Below, piece by piece: positions 36,059-44,675 of a stretch of DNA of 64,000 nt. Below the pieces are notes generated by a model. That model had not been told where the DNA came from. It made no database searches and saw only the letters and a program-made list of their open reading frames with translations. The position numbers and the translations under genes are program-made. Source of the stretch: Alphaproteobacteria bacterium (lineage in GTDB: Bacteria; Pseudomonadota; Alphaproteobacteria; Caulobacterales; Caulobacteraceae); the NCBI GenBank assembly GCA_018821435.1, contig JAHJME010000021.1, positions 1-64,000 of the forward strand, written 5' to 3'. Each line of letters starts with the position of its first letter. Within the stretch, counting starts at the first letter, position 1.

Positions 36059-37071
36059 GCCCCGAAGCGCGCGGGATCCAGCGCGGCGGCATACGGCCCC
36101 GCGTCACGTCCGGTCACGCAAGCCGCCACCATCGTCGCCACCAGCGGCGCCACCAGCCAGCCGTTGCGCCGCGCCCCCACCGCCAGCAGCACGCCGGGCG
36201 CGGCGCTGGCGCCCACCATCGGCAGGCCGTCCGGCGTCGTGGCCCGGACCCCGGCCGCCATCTGCACCGGCGCGCCGCGCAGGCCCGGAAACAGCCGCAG
36301 CCCCGCCGCCAGCAGCGGCATCGCCTTGTCGTCCTCGATCCCCACGTCGCTGCGCCCGGCTTCCATCGTCGCCCCGAACGCCAGGCCCGAGCCCGGCGCG
36401 GCGTAGACGCCTTCGCCCCGCACGGTCGCGCCGGCCGATTGAGCCGCCACCCGCACGATGTGACCCTTGATCGGCGACAGGTGCGACAGCTCCGGCGCCA
36501 CGGCCTCGAGGCCTTCTTTGGCGCCCGTGGCGATCACCAGGACGTCTGCGTCGCCGCGCTCGCGCACGATCCTGCGCTGGAACGTCACCCCGGCCGCCGT
36601 CGCCGCGCTCGTCAGGGCGCTGAGCGCGGTTGGCGCATCGACCCGCCAATCCTCGCGCGACAGCAGCGCCTCGTCGAAGGCCTCCGACAGGCCGGGCGCC
36701 AGACCCCGCGCCGCATCGCCGCCGATCGACATGGGCCGGATCTGCAGGGCCGCGAAACCCGCCGCCACCGTCTCCAGCCACGTCTCGTCGCCAACCGCCA
36801 GCGCGCCCGACCGGTCCAGGACGATGCCCGCCCGCTGGGCCAGCCCCGGCCACAGGTCGCGGGCCAGCATCAACAGGTCCAGGTGCGGCCGCGCGCTCTC
36901 GTCCAGGACCGCTTCGAACGCCGGCGCGATCATCCCCGCCGCGATGCTGGAGGCGTTCGGACCGCCGGGATCGCAGACGGTCACGTCGCAACCGCAGTCC
37001 GCCAGCGCGAGCGCCGTCGTCAGGCCCAGCACGCCGGCGCCGACCACGGTGACTCGGGGCGCTTTGCTCAT
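36055..37071 (-). CDS. FAD-dependent amino-acid oxidase (DAO family, glycine oxidase-like)
   Basis: A 338-residue flavoprotein of the D-amino-acid oxidase family. The FAD-binding GxGxxG motif is at the N terminus (VVGAGVLGLTTALALAD), and the C-terminal part has AAGVRATTPDGLPMVGAS and an arginine-containing NGWLVAPLVATMVA segment, as in glycine oxidase ThiO and related enzymes. There are no thiamine genes next to it, so ThiO is only a possibility. It is the first gene of a pair with the acyl-CoA dehydrogenase. Confidence 0.88.
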   Translation of the reverse strand: MSKAPRVTVVGAGVLGLTTALALADCGCDVTVCDPGGPNASSIAAGMIAPAFEAVLDESARPHLDLLMLARDLWPGLAQRAGIVLDRSGALAVGDETWLETVAAGFAALQIRPMSIGGDAARGLAPGLSEAFDEALLSREDWRVDAPTALSALTSAATAAGVTFQRRIVRERGDADVLVIATGAKEGLEAVAPELSHLSPIKGHIVRVAAQSAGATVRGEGVYAAPGSGLAFGATMEAGRSDVGIEDDKAMPLLAAGLRLFPGLRGAPVQMAAGVRATTPDGLPMVGASAAPGVLLAVGARRNGWLVAPLVATMVAACVTGRDAGPYAAALDPARFGA

Positions 37072-37248
37072 GCGCCTAACGACCCGCTGCGGTTGGGAAA
37101 ATCAAGGCTGGAGCTGAAGCCTGGCCGCCAGGCCCCGACTTGCCGCCCACGCCGACCGCCCGTAGCGTCCGGCTCGGCAACCTGCGTATTGCGATGCCGA
37201 TGCAAATGCGCAATTGAGGCGCAGGCTGGCGCACGTAGAAAAGCCGGT

Positions 37249-37326
37249 ATGCTCAAGCGTGGCCGTTTCGGCGCCCGCCACGCTCGGACTAAGAAGGTAA
37301 GAGTTTTCGGCGAGCGAAAACTCTAG
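37249..37326 (+). CDS. Possible 25-residue basic leader peptide
   Basis: An ATG at 37249 opens a 25-codon frame ending at the TAG 37324-37326. The product (MLKRGRFGARHARTKKVRV and a few more) is strongly basic. The frame runs into a perfect hairpin at 37300-37324 and ends just before the ribosome site of the next gene. The upstream region lacks a strong ribosome site, so it may be chance. Confidence 0.3.
   Translation: MLKRGRFGARHARTKKVRVFGERKL
37300..37324 (+). promoter_or_regulatory. 10-bp hairpin in the leader of the membrane-protein pair
   Basis: AGAGTTTTCG (37300-37309) pairs perfectly with CGAAAACTCT (37315-37324) around a five-base loop, directly before the GGGGGG ribosome site of the gene at 37341. 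It could act as an attenuator-like or translation-control hairpin. Confidence 0.4.
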
Positions 37327-37340
37327 GGGGGACTTCCAGC

Positions 37341-37955
37341 TTGATACGCGACTTCCTGGTTTGGATGGCCACCCACATCGGGAAGGGCCCGGGCGAGTAC
37401 GACCCGTCCTGGAGCGAGGGCCTCGCCTCCACCCTCAACGTCTGGGGCCTGCTCGAAGGCTCCCACGTCCTGTCGCTGATGCTGTTCGCCGGCACCATCT
37501 TCCTGGTGGACCTGCGGCTGCTGGGCGTCGGCTTCAAGACCACGCCGGTCTCGGTGATCAGCGATCGCGTCCTGCCGCTGACGATCTTCGGCTTCGCACT
37601 GATGCTGGTGACGGGCGGCTTACTTTTCTACGCCAAGCCCCTACTTTATTACCATAATCTGTGGTTCCGCCTGAAGCTGATCTTCCTGGCGATCGCGGTC
37701 ATCAACATCTTCATCTTCCACTACAAGGTGCAGAAGGATCGCGAACAGTGGGATACGGCGGTCAAGCCGCCGGCCAAGGCTAGGCTCTCGGCCCTGGTGT
37801 CGATCGCCTCCTGGATCATCGTCATCACCTTCGGCCGCTTCATCGCCTACGACTGGTATGAGTGCGGCAAACCCCTCCCCCACTGGGCCAATGTCGCCCA
37901 GGAATGCGCGGTCTCCGAACGCGGTGCGATCGACCTGACGGAGATGGCCAAGTGA
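37341..37955 (+). CDS. DUF6644-like integral membrane protein (first of pair)
   Basis: A 204-residue polytopic protein with about five helices. Its N-terminal GSHVLSLMLFAGTIFLVDLRLLG resembles the second protein (HILSLALLGGASILLNLRLIG), which suggests they are paralogous. The start is TTG 37341 behind GGGGGG. Its stop overlaps the GTG start of the next gene, so the pair is coupled. The C-terminal region has two cysteines (ECGKP and QECAV). I recall the name DUF6644 for such proteins, but I am not certain. The function is unknown. Confidence 0.8.
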   Translation: MIRDFLVWMATHIGKGPGEYDPSWSEGLASTLNVWGLLEGSHVLSLMLFAGTIFLVDLRLLGVGFKTTPVSVISDRVLPLTIFGFALMLVTGGLLFYAKPLLYYHNLWFRLKLIFLAIAVINIFIFHYKVQKDREQWDTAVKPPAKARLSALVSIASWIIVITFGRFIAYDWYECGKPLPHWANVAQECAVSERGAIDLTEMAK

Positions 37956-38782
37956 TCAGTCCTCAGGACATTTTCCCGCAGATCGCCCCCTGGGTCGGCC
38001 AACTCGACGAGACCTTCCCCGGCGCGCAGATCAAGCCGTACTTCGCCCAGTGGGAAGTGCTGCACATCCTGTCGCTGGCCCTGCTGGGCGGCGCCAGCAT
38101 CCTGCTGAACCTGCGCCTCATCGGGTCCGGCCTCACCGACGAGAGCCCGTCCGAAGTGCGTCGCGGCGTCCTGCCGTGGCTGAACCTGGGTGTGTTCGGC
38201 GTCCTGCTGACCGGCGTGCTGATCGGCACGTCGAACCCGGAGCGGCTCTACACCTCCGAAGCCTTCACCGCGAAGATGCTGGGCCTGGCGGCGGCCCTGA
38301 TCCTGACCTATGGCGTCGCCCTGCCGGCGGCCAAGGCGGATGGACGGATGGGACGCGGCGCGGCCGTGGCAGCCGCCCTCGGCCTGGCGGTCTATGGCCT
38401 CTGCATCGGCGTCTTCGCCGTCGCCAAGCTGGTGAACCCGGGCCTCTGGCACGTGATCATCGCCGCGGCCCTGATCGTTCTGTTCGTCACCAAGGGCTTG
38501 ACCCGGATCGTCTATCTGATCGGGCTTTTGGGCCTGATGGCGACGCAGCTTGCCATCCACCAAGTGATCTACAAACCCGACGACTACGCCCACCTCGATC
38601 CGGCGAACAAGATCATGATCCTGGTCTACCTGGCCTGGATCCTGGCCGCCGCGGCGGTGCAGATCGTCAGCGCCGGACGCAGTCAGTCCGGCGCCGGTCC
38701 GGCCACCAAGGCCCTGGCCTACGCCGCCATCCTGGTCTGGGTGACGACCGCCGCCGCCGGCCGCTGGATCGCCTTCGCGTAA
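37952..38782 (+). CDS. DUF6644-like integral membrane protein (second of pair)
   Basis: A 276-residue protein with about seven helices. The segment EVLHILSLALLGGASILLNL near residue 35 is the counterpart of the first protein's HVLSLMLFAGTIF. GTG 37952 overlaps the previous TGA (GTGA), so the two genes are translationally coupled and probably form a complex. No catalytic residues are evident. The role is unknown. Confidence 0.8.
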   Translation: MISPQDIFPQIAPWVGQLDETFPGAQIKPYFAQWEVLHILSLALLGGASILLNLRLIGSGLTDESPSEVRRGVLPWLNLGVFGVLLTGVLIGTSNPERLYTSEAFTAKMLGLAAALILTYGVALPAAKADGRMGRGAAVAAALGLAVYGLCIGVFAVAKLVNPGLWHVIIAAALIVLFVTKGLTRIVYLIGLLGLMATQLAIHQVIYKPDDYAHLDPANKIMILVYLAWILAAAAVQIVSAGRSQSGAGPATKALAYAAILVWVTTAAAGRWIAFA

Positions 38783-38786
38783 TCTC

Positions 38787-38811
38787 TTCCCTCCCCGTCA
38801 TGGGGAGGGAA
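38787..38811. terminator. Bidirectional terminator-like hairpin
   Basis: TTCCCTCCCC (38787-38796) pairs perfectly with GGGGAGGGAA (38802-38811) over a five-base loop, in the 31-base gap between the membrane-protein pair and the convergent LysR gene. It has no T run and would work for both strands. Confidence 0.6.
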
Positions 38812-38813
38812 GG

Positions 38814-39746
38814 TCACGCCTTCACCGGCGGATGCAGCTCGCCCCAGCCCTGGTGCCACTCCGGTTCCCCGGCGTAGCGCTTGGCCAGGAAGTCCACGAA
38901 CGCACGCACCTTCGCCGCCAGGTGCCGGGCATGCGGGTACACGGCATGCACGTGGATCTCCTCCGGCTCGAAGTCGCAGAGGATCGGGATCAGCCGGCCG
39001 GTGCGCAGATCCGCCGCCGCCGCGAAGGCCGGGGTCCGCACGATGCCGAAGCCCCGCACCGCCGCCTCGACGCAGGCCTCCGCCCCGTTGAACCGCAGCC
39101 GGCCATGGACCTTCACCTCCTCGGCGTCGCCCTTGCGGCCGAAACGCCAGACCGTGGCGTCGCGGGCGTTGGTGTCCAGGATCGCGTCGTGTCCGGCCAC
39201 ATCCTCCAGGACCCGCGGCGTACCCGCCCCCGCCAGATAGTCCGGCGAGGCGCAGGTGATCATCCGCACCGCCGCCAGCCGGCGCGCCACCAGTGAGCTG
39301 TCCGTCAGGTGACCGATGCGGACAGCCACGTCGAAGCCCTCCTCCACCAGGTTCACCATCCGGTCCGAGAAGGTCACGTCCAGCGACACCGCCATGCAGC
39401 CGGTGGCGAACTCCAGCAGCGCCGGCGTCAGCTGGTTCTTCCCGAACGACACCGGCGCCGAGATCTTCAGGTTGCCCGACGGCCCGCTTTGGTCGCGCAC
39501 CGAGCTCTCCAGCGCGTCGAACGTCTCCAGCATGTCTCGCGCCCGCTCCAGATAGGCCTGGCCGGTGTCGGTCAGCGAGACGTCCCGGGTCGTACGGTTC
39601 AGCAAACGGGCGCCCAGCCGGTTCTCCAGCCGCGCCACCAGCTTCGACACCTGCGCGCCGGAGACATCCAGTTTGCGCGCGCCCTGGGTGAAGCTGCGCG
39701 CCTCGGCCACGGCGGCGAACGCGCGGATTTCGTCCAGACGGTCCAT
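38814..39746 (-). CDS. LysR-family transcriptional regulator
   Basis: A 310-residue activator/repressor. The N-terminal winged helix-turn-helix (residues 1-60) reads MDRLDEIRAFAAVAEARSFT, then GAQVSKLVARLENRLGARLL; a LysR substrate-binding domain (about 90-300) follows. The start is ATG 39746; the frame is open 35 codons further but lacks a good ribosome site. It is divergent from the FMN reductase and dioxygenase genes, so it probably controls them from the 129-base gap between. The co-inducer is unknown. Confidence 0.93.
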   Translation of the reverse strand: MDRLDEIRAFAAVAEARSFTQGARKLDVSGAQVSKLVARLENRLGARLLNRTTRDVSLTDTGQAYLERARDMLETFDALESSVRDQSGPSGNLKISAPVSFGKNQLTPALLEFATGCMAVSLDVTFSDRMVNLVEEGFDVAVRIGHLTDSSLVARRLAAVRMITCASPDYLAGAGTPRVLEDVAGHDAILDTNARDATVWRFGRKGDAEEVKVHGRLRFNGAEACVEAAVRGFGIVRTPAFAAAADLRTGRLIPILCDFEPEEIHVHAVYPHARHLAAKVRAFVDFLAKRYAGEPEWHQGWGELHPPVKA

Positions 39747-39875
39747 GTCGATTGTTTCCCGTTTGGAGAGACAGTCCTTCAAATTGGCCGGATTATCAAC
39801 GGCGAGGATGGCGACCATCTTCCCGTCCATGCCGAGACAATCGGCAACCACATCCTCTCGCTAAGGAAGTCTCAC

Positions 39876-40451
39876 ATGTCCCAAGTTCGTAATGTCGCCG
39901 TCGTCATCGGTTCGATCCGCAAGGACAGCGTCAGCCGCAAGCTGGCCAAGGCCTTCGCCGCCGTCACCCCCGGCCTGAAGTTCAACGTCGTCGAGATCGA
40001 CGATCTGCCGCACTTCGACCAGGATCTGGAATCCGATCCGCCGGCCCAGTGGACGCGCTTCCGCAACGAGATCGCCAGCGCTGACGCGGTGCTGTTCGTG
40101 ACCCCTGAATACAACCGCTCGGTCCCTGGCGTGCTGAAGAACGCCGTCGATGTGGGCTCGCGCCCCTACGGCTCCAGCGTCTGGAACGGCAAGCCCGGCG
40201 CGGTGATCAGCGTCTCCCCCGGCGCGATCGGCGGCTTCGGCGCCAATCACCACCTGCGCCAGTCGCTGGTGTTCCTGAACGTGCCGCTGCTCAGCCAGGA
40301 AGCCTATGTCGGCAACGCCTTCGCCCTGTTCGACGACAACGGCGAACTGATCAACGACGGCACGGCCGAGTTCCTGAAGTCCTACGGCGTCCAGTTCGCC
40401 GCCTGGATCGAGAAGATCGTCCACGACGTCCCGGCCGCCAAGGCCGCCTAA
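39876..40451 (+). CDS. NADPH-dependent FMN reductase (ChrR/YieF-like)
   Basis: A 191-residue flavodoxin-fold reductase. It contains VVIGSIRKDSVSRKLAKAF for FMN binding and FVTPEYNRSVPGVLKNAVD. Relatives reduce quinones, chromate or azo compounds. ATG 39876 follows AAGGAAG. It precedes the dioxygenase gene by 33 bases and is divergent from the LysR gene, which suggests a small aromatic- or quinone-stress module. Confidence 0.92.
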   Translation: MSQVRNVAVVIGSIRKDSVSRKLAKAFAAVTPGLKFNVVEIDDLPHFDQDLESDPPAQWTRFRNEIASADAVLFVTPEYNRSVPGVLKNAVDVGSRPYGSSVWNGKPGAVISVSPGAIGGFGANHHLRQSLVFLNVPLLSQEAYVGNAFALFDDNGELINDGTAEFLKSYGVQFAAWIEKIVHDVPAAKAA

Positions 40452-40484
40452 GCTCCCCCCGGAGCGTGTCCCAGGTATCGAGCT

Positions 40485-41285
40485 ATGACCCTGCCCACCG
40501 TCTTCCTCCCCCACGGCGCGGGCCCCTGCTTCTTCATGGAGTGGGGCCGTGGTCCGGCCGACACCTGGGACCGAACCGCCGCCTACCTACAGGGGCTGAT
40601 CGCCAGCCTGCCCGAGCGCCCGACCGCCATCCTGGTGGTCTCGGGCCACTGGGAGGCGCCGGTCTTCACCGTCGGCACGGGCAAGTGGCCCGAGCTGATC
40701 TACGACTACGGCGGCTTTCCCGCCCACACCTATGAGCTGACCTTCGGCGCGCCGGGTTCCCCCGGTCTGGCGCGCAGGGTCCGCCGGCTCCTCGGCGAGG
40801 CGGGCATCGCCTCGGCCGAGGACGCCGAGCATGGCTGGGACCACGGCGTCTTCGTGCCGCTGAAGCTGGTGACGCCGGACGCCGATATCCCGGTCGTCCA
40901 GCTGTCGCTCAAGGCGGATCTGGATCCGGAGGCCCACCTGGCCGCCGGCCGGGCGCTGCGTCCGTTGCGCGACGACGGCGTCCTGATCGTCGGCTCCGGC
41001 ATGAGCTGGCACAACATGCGCGGCTTCTCGCCGGCCTTTACGGAACGGTCGGCGAAATTCGATGCATGGTTGGACGCCGCGATCAGCGATCCAGCCAATC
41101 GCGAAGCCGCCCTCGCCCACTGGGATAGCGCGCCGTACGGCCGCGAAGCCCATCCGCGCGAGGAACACCTTCTGCCCCTGATGGTGGCCGCCGGCGCCGC
41201 CCCGGGCGAACCGGCCGTCGTCGCCTTCCGCGACACGGTCATGGATGTGGTGGTTTCGGCCGTGGAGTTCGGCCGCGCCGCCTGA
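40485..41285 (+). CDS. Class III extradiol dioxygenase family (DODA/LigB-like)
   Basis: A 266-residue enzyme of the 4,5-DOPA dioxygenase type, which cleaves catechol-like rings with a mononuclear iron or zinc. Candidate metal ligands are His10 in FLPHGAGP and His55 in VVSGHWEAP, with GWDHGVFVPLKL and GSGMSWHNMRGF later. The substrate is unknown. It follows the FMN reductase gene on the same strand and is probably co-regulated by the divergent LysR. Confidence 0.9.
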   Translation: MTLPTVFLPHGAGPCFFMEWGRGPADTWDRTAAYLQGLIASLPERPTAILVVSGHWEAPVFTVGTGKWPELIYDYGGFPAHTYELTFGAPGSPGLARRVRRLLGEAGIASAEDAEHGWDHGVFVPLKLVTPDADIPVVQLSLKADLDPEAHLAAGRALRPLRDDGVLIVGSGMSWHNMRGFSPAFTERSAKFDAWLDAAISDPANREAALAHWDSAPYGREAHPREEHLLPLMVAAGAAPGEPAVVAFRDTVMDVVVSAVEFGRAA

Positions 41286-41292
41286 TCGTCTC

Positions 41293-41370
41293 TAGCGAGA
41301 GGGACCGGAGATTCTCTTTAACTCCCCCGGCGCGCACACACCCGCCGAAGAGGATCTCCGGATCTCGCTA
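41293..41370. terminator. Imperfect inverted repeat between convergent genes
   Basis: A left arm beginning TAGCGAGA with CCGGAGAT and CTCTT (from 41293) is complementary, with small gaps, to a right arm ending TCTCGCTA at 41370. The right arm includes the TAG stop of the kinase gene. It likely ends transcription from the dioxygenase and kinase genes. Confidence 0.55.
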
Positions 41371-43785
41371 AGCCGCGACCGTCTTGGCGTCGGGCGCGCC
41401 GTCGACCGCCGTCTGCAGCGCTTCGTACAACCGCTGGGCCTCGATGGGCTTGGCGACGAAGGCGTCCATGCCGGCCTGCAGATATTCAGCGATCTGGTGT
41501 GGCATGGCGTTGGCGGTGAGCGCCACGATCGGCGTCCGCGCCCGCCCCTCCGAGCGTTCGCGCATGCGGATCAGGCCCGTGGCGGTCGGACCGTCCATCA
41601 CCGGCATCTGCACGTCCATCAGGATCACGTCCCAGGGTTCGCGCTCCCAGGCCTCGACGGCCGCGCGGCCGTCCGCGACGATCTCCGGCTCGATGCCCAC
41701 CTGGCCCAGCAGGGTCTTCAGGACCAGCTGGTTCATGACGTTGTCCTCGGCCGCCAGCACCCGGACCGGACGGTCGTGCGCTTCTGAATCGCGGACCTTG
41801 GACTGCACCTTGGCGCGCGGCGCCTTCTTCGGCTTCGGCGCGACGCCGGCCACCTTCTTCAGCGGCAGTATGGCGGTGAAGGTCGAGCCCATGCCCGGCG
41901 CGCTGGTGGCGGTGACCGTGCCGCCCATGGCCTCGGCCAACTCGCGGCAGATGGCCAGGCCCAGCCCGGTCCCGCCGAACTTGCGGGTCGTCGAGGCGTC
42001 GGCCTGCGCGAACTTGCGGAACAGGCCCGCGAGCTGGAACGCGGTCATGCCGATGCCGCTGTCGAACACGGTCAGCGACAGCGACCCCTGCTCGTGGCCG
42101 ATGCGGACCTTGACCCCGCCCTTGTCGGTGAACTTCAGCGCGTTGGACACCAGGTTCCAGAGGATCTGGCGCACCCGCACCTGATCGCCCTCGTAGACGC
42201 CCCGCGCGGCCTTCTCGACGCTGAGCTCGAAGTCGAGCCCCTTGGTCTCGGCGATGGCCTGGAACGTGGCGTGGACCGTCCGCGCCAGATCGGCCACCTC
42301 GAACTGAGCGGACTCCAGGTCCAGCTTGCCAGCCTCGATCTTGGACAGGTCCAGCACGTCGTTCAGGATCGTCAGCAGGCTCTCGCCCGACTGCTTGATC
42401 ACCTCGATCCGTTCGCGCTGGGTGTCGTTCAGGTCGGAGTCGGCGGCCATGGCCTGGGCCATGCCCAGCACGCCGTTCAGCGGCGTCCGGATTTCGTGAC
42501 TCATGGTGGCCAGGAACGAGCTCTTGGCGCGGTTCGCGGCCTCGGCCTCGTCCTTGGCCTGCACAAGCGCCCGCTCGGACGCCTTCAGCGCGGTGATGTT
42601 GCGCAGCGCGCCCACCAGCCGGATGGGTTTGCCCTTGTCGTCGGTGATCAGCTTGGCCGTGCCGGCGGCCCAGACTTCCTTGCCGTCGCCGCGCGTGACC
42701 CGGTGTTCCGGCCGATACGGCTCGCCGTGGCTCTCATGCCGCGCCCAGGCGGCCTGGACGTGGGCTCGGTCCCGGGCGTCGATACCGCCCCAGATGTCGG
42801 CGGACAGCTGCGCGTAGGTGGTCGGGGTCTCGTAGAAGCTGTCCTCGGCGCCGACCTTGATCAGCTCCTGACGGACATAGTCCATCTCGTAGACGTGCAG
42901 CTCGGCCAGTTCGAGGGCCACCCGCAGGCGCTCCTCGGACCGTTCGGTCCGATCCAGCGCCTCGACGATATGGGTGATGTCATACGAGCTGATGATCAGG
43001 CCGCCGACCTGCCCGTCGACATCCGTCCACGGCGCCAGCTCGACCTTGGCCCAGGCCATTTCGCCGTCGTTGTTGGGGAACGGCACGCGCTCCAGCGAAC
43101 GGCTGCGACCATCCATGCAGTTGAAGATGCCGACGCGCCATTGCTCGAAGATCTCGGGGCGCAGTTCGAACAGGGTCTTGCCGACGACCTCGACGCCTTC
43201 CAGGCCCCGCGCCTTGAGCCAGGGCGGGCTGGCGTACAGCACGCGCACGTCGCGGTCGGTAAGCACCACCGAGACCGGCATGGCGTTGACGATCGCCGAC
43301 ATGGTGTGCTCGGCGCCCATCTGGCCCCGCTCGGCGTTCACCCGCGCCCACTCGTCGGCGACGAAGTCGGCCAGATCCTGCAGGCGGCGCGCCAGGCCCC
43401 CGTCGTAGGCGCGCGGCTCCAGGCCTGCGACCCAGAGCGCGCCGGGGGTCGAGCCGTCGTGCAGTCGGATCGGAGCGCCCGCGAAGAAGGTGACTCCGTT
43501 CTCGCGCACTTCGATCTGGTCGCGGAAGCGCGGATCCTCGCGCCCGTCGGACACCCAGACCACCTCGCCAAGACGCATGACCTCGAGGACGCCCGCGGCC
43601 TTGCCCAGCGCGGCGATCCCGCCGCCCCGGCTGCGCCAGAACCCGTCGCCGATCTTCAGGGTGATTTGCGCGTCGACGTCGCCGAACAGCGTACGCGCCA
43701 GCCGGGTCGCACGATCGAACACCGGCCCGGATTGCTCCAGGCCCGCCGGCAACGTCCCTGCGTCTCGCGTCGGCGCCCGCGCCAT
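41368..43785 (-). CDS. Hybrid histidine kinase (GAF-PAS-PAS-HisKA-ATPase-receiver)
   Basis: An 805-residue soluble sensor with no membrane helix. An N-terminal GAF-like domain (about 20-150), two PAS domains (about 160-280 and 290-405) and a complete kinase core follow. The phospho-accepting residue is His430 in TMSHEIRTPLNG, and the receiver Asp is Asp724 in LMDVQMP with Lys in VAKPIE, all intact. ATG 43785 follows GGGGAG; an upstream ATG at 43830 is in frame without such a site. The signal is unknown. The gene ends facing the dioxygenase. Confidence 0.94.
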   Translation of the reverse strand: MARAPTRDAGTLPAGLEQSGPVFDRATRLARTLFGDVDAQITLKIGDGFWRSRGGGIAALGKAAGVLEVMRLGEVVWVSDGREDPRFRDQIEVRENGVTFFAGAPIRLHDGSTPGALWVAGLEPRAYDGGLARRLQDLADFVADEWARVNAERGQMGAEHTMSAIVNAMPVSVVLTDRDVRVLYASPPWLKARGLEGVEVVGKTLFELRPEIFEQWRVGIFNCMDGRSRSLERVPFPNNDGEMAWAKVELAPWTDVDGQVGGLIISSYDITHIVEALDRTERSEERLRVALELAELHVYEMDYVRQELIKVGAEDSFYETPTTYAQLSADIWGGIDARDRAHVQAAWARHESHGEPYRPEHRVTRGDGKEVWAAGTAKLITDDKGKPIRLVGALRNITALKASERALVQAKDEAEAANRAKSSFLATMSHEIRTPLNGVLGMAQAMAADSDLNDTQRERIEVIKQSGESLLTILNDVLDLSKIEAGKLDLESAQFEVADLARTVHATFQAIAETKGLDFELSVEKAARGVYEGDQVRVRQILWNLVSNALKFTDKGGVKVRIGHEQGSLSLTVFDSGIGMTAFQLAGLFRKFAQADASTTRKFGGTGLGLAICRELAEAMGGTVTATSAPGMGSTFTAILPLKKVAGVAPKPKKAPRAKVQSKVRDSEAHDRPVRVLAAEDNVMNQLVLKTLLGQVGIEPEIVADGRAAVEAWEREPWDVILMDVQMPVMDGPTATGLIRMRERSEGRARTPIVALTANAMPHQIAEYLQAGMDAFVAKPIEAQRLYEALQTAVDGAPDAKTVAA

Positions 43786-43857
43786 GTAGCTCCCCCGAGG
43801 TCGCGCTTTTGCACGATCCCCAAAGTTCACTGTCCGACATTTCCGTTAAGCGCGGAT

Positions 43858-44670
43858 TTAAGCGCGGCGCGCGCGGCCCGCGGCCAGGTGATGCAGCACG
43901 ATGCCGCTGGTGGTGGCGACGTTGAGGGAATCGAACCCGCCGGCCATGGCGATCCGCACCGCCCGCGTGCGCGCCAGCGTCGCATTGGGCAGCCCCGGAC
44001 CCTCGGCGCCGAACAGCGCCGCGACACGCGGACCGCACATCAGATCGCCAAGATCGACCTCGCCGCGCGGCGACAGCGCCACCGTCTCGAACCCGGCGCC
44101 GTCCAGCGCGGAGACCAGGGTCGCGGCGTCGCCCGCACGCGCGAACGGGACCGTCAGCGCCGCGCCGACGCTGACCCGGATCGCCTTGCGGTACAGGGGA
44201 TCGCAGCAGGTCTCGTCCAGCAGCACCGCGTCGGCGCCGAACGCGGCGGCGTTGCGGAAGATCCCGCCCATGTTGTCATGGTTGGCGATCCCGACCAGGC
44301 CGACGACCAGGGCGTCCGCCGGCAGCGCGGCGATCAGCTTGGCGGCGTCGCGATCCGGCTTTCGTCCCACCGCCAGGATGCCGCGGTGGATGGGGAACCC
44401 CACCACCGCGTCCATCGCCGCCTGTCCCGCCGCATAGACGGGGGTCTCCGGCGGCAGGCCGGCCAGCACCTGGGCCAGGCTGTCCAGGCGGTGCTCGGCC
44501 ACCAGCACCGAGGCGATGGCGGCGGGCATGGCCGCCACCGCCTTCTCCAGCACAACACGCCCCTCGGCCACGAACAGCCCGTCGCGGCCCACCAGGTCGC
44601 GCTCGCGGACCGCGCGATAGGGCTCCAGGCGCGGATCGCCGGGATCGTCGATCCGATGAACGGTCGGCAA
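43858..44670 (-). CDS. SpoU/TrmH-family RNA methyltransferase
   Basis: A 270-residue 2'-O-methyltransferase distinct from RlmB. It has the SpoU motifs LVGIANHDNMGGIFRNAAAFG, ALFGAEGPGLPN and FDSLNVATTSGIVLHHLA. The N-terminal domain differs from RlmB. The start appears to be TTG 44670, five bases after the M13 peptidase stop, so the two are probably one operon. The RNA target is unknown. Confidence 0.9.
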   Translation of the reverse strand: MPTVHRIDDPGDPRLEPYRAVRERDLVGRDGLFVAEGRVVLEKAVAAMPAAIASVLVAEHRLDSLAQVLAGLPPETPVYAAGQAAMDAVVGFPIHRGILAVGRKPDRDAAKLIAALPADALVVGLVGIANHDNMGGIFRNAAAFGADAVLLDETCCDPLYRKAIRVSVGAALTVPFARAGDAATLVSALDGAGFETVALSPRGEVDLGDLMCGPRVAALFGAEGPGLPNATLARTRAVRIAMAGGFDSLNVATTSGIVLHHLAAGRARRA

Positions 44671-44675
44671 CGCGC

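Noticed and set aside
39309..39875. Long N-terminal extension of the FMN reductase
   Set aside because: It overlies the divergent LysR gene; the ATG at 39876 has a good AAGGAAG site and starts the FMN-binding fold.
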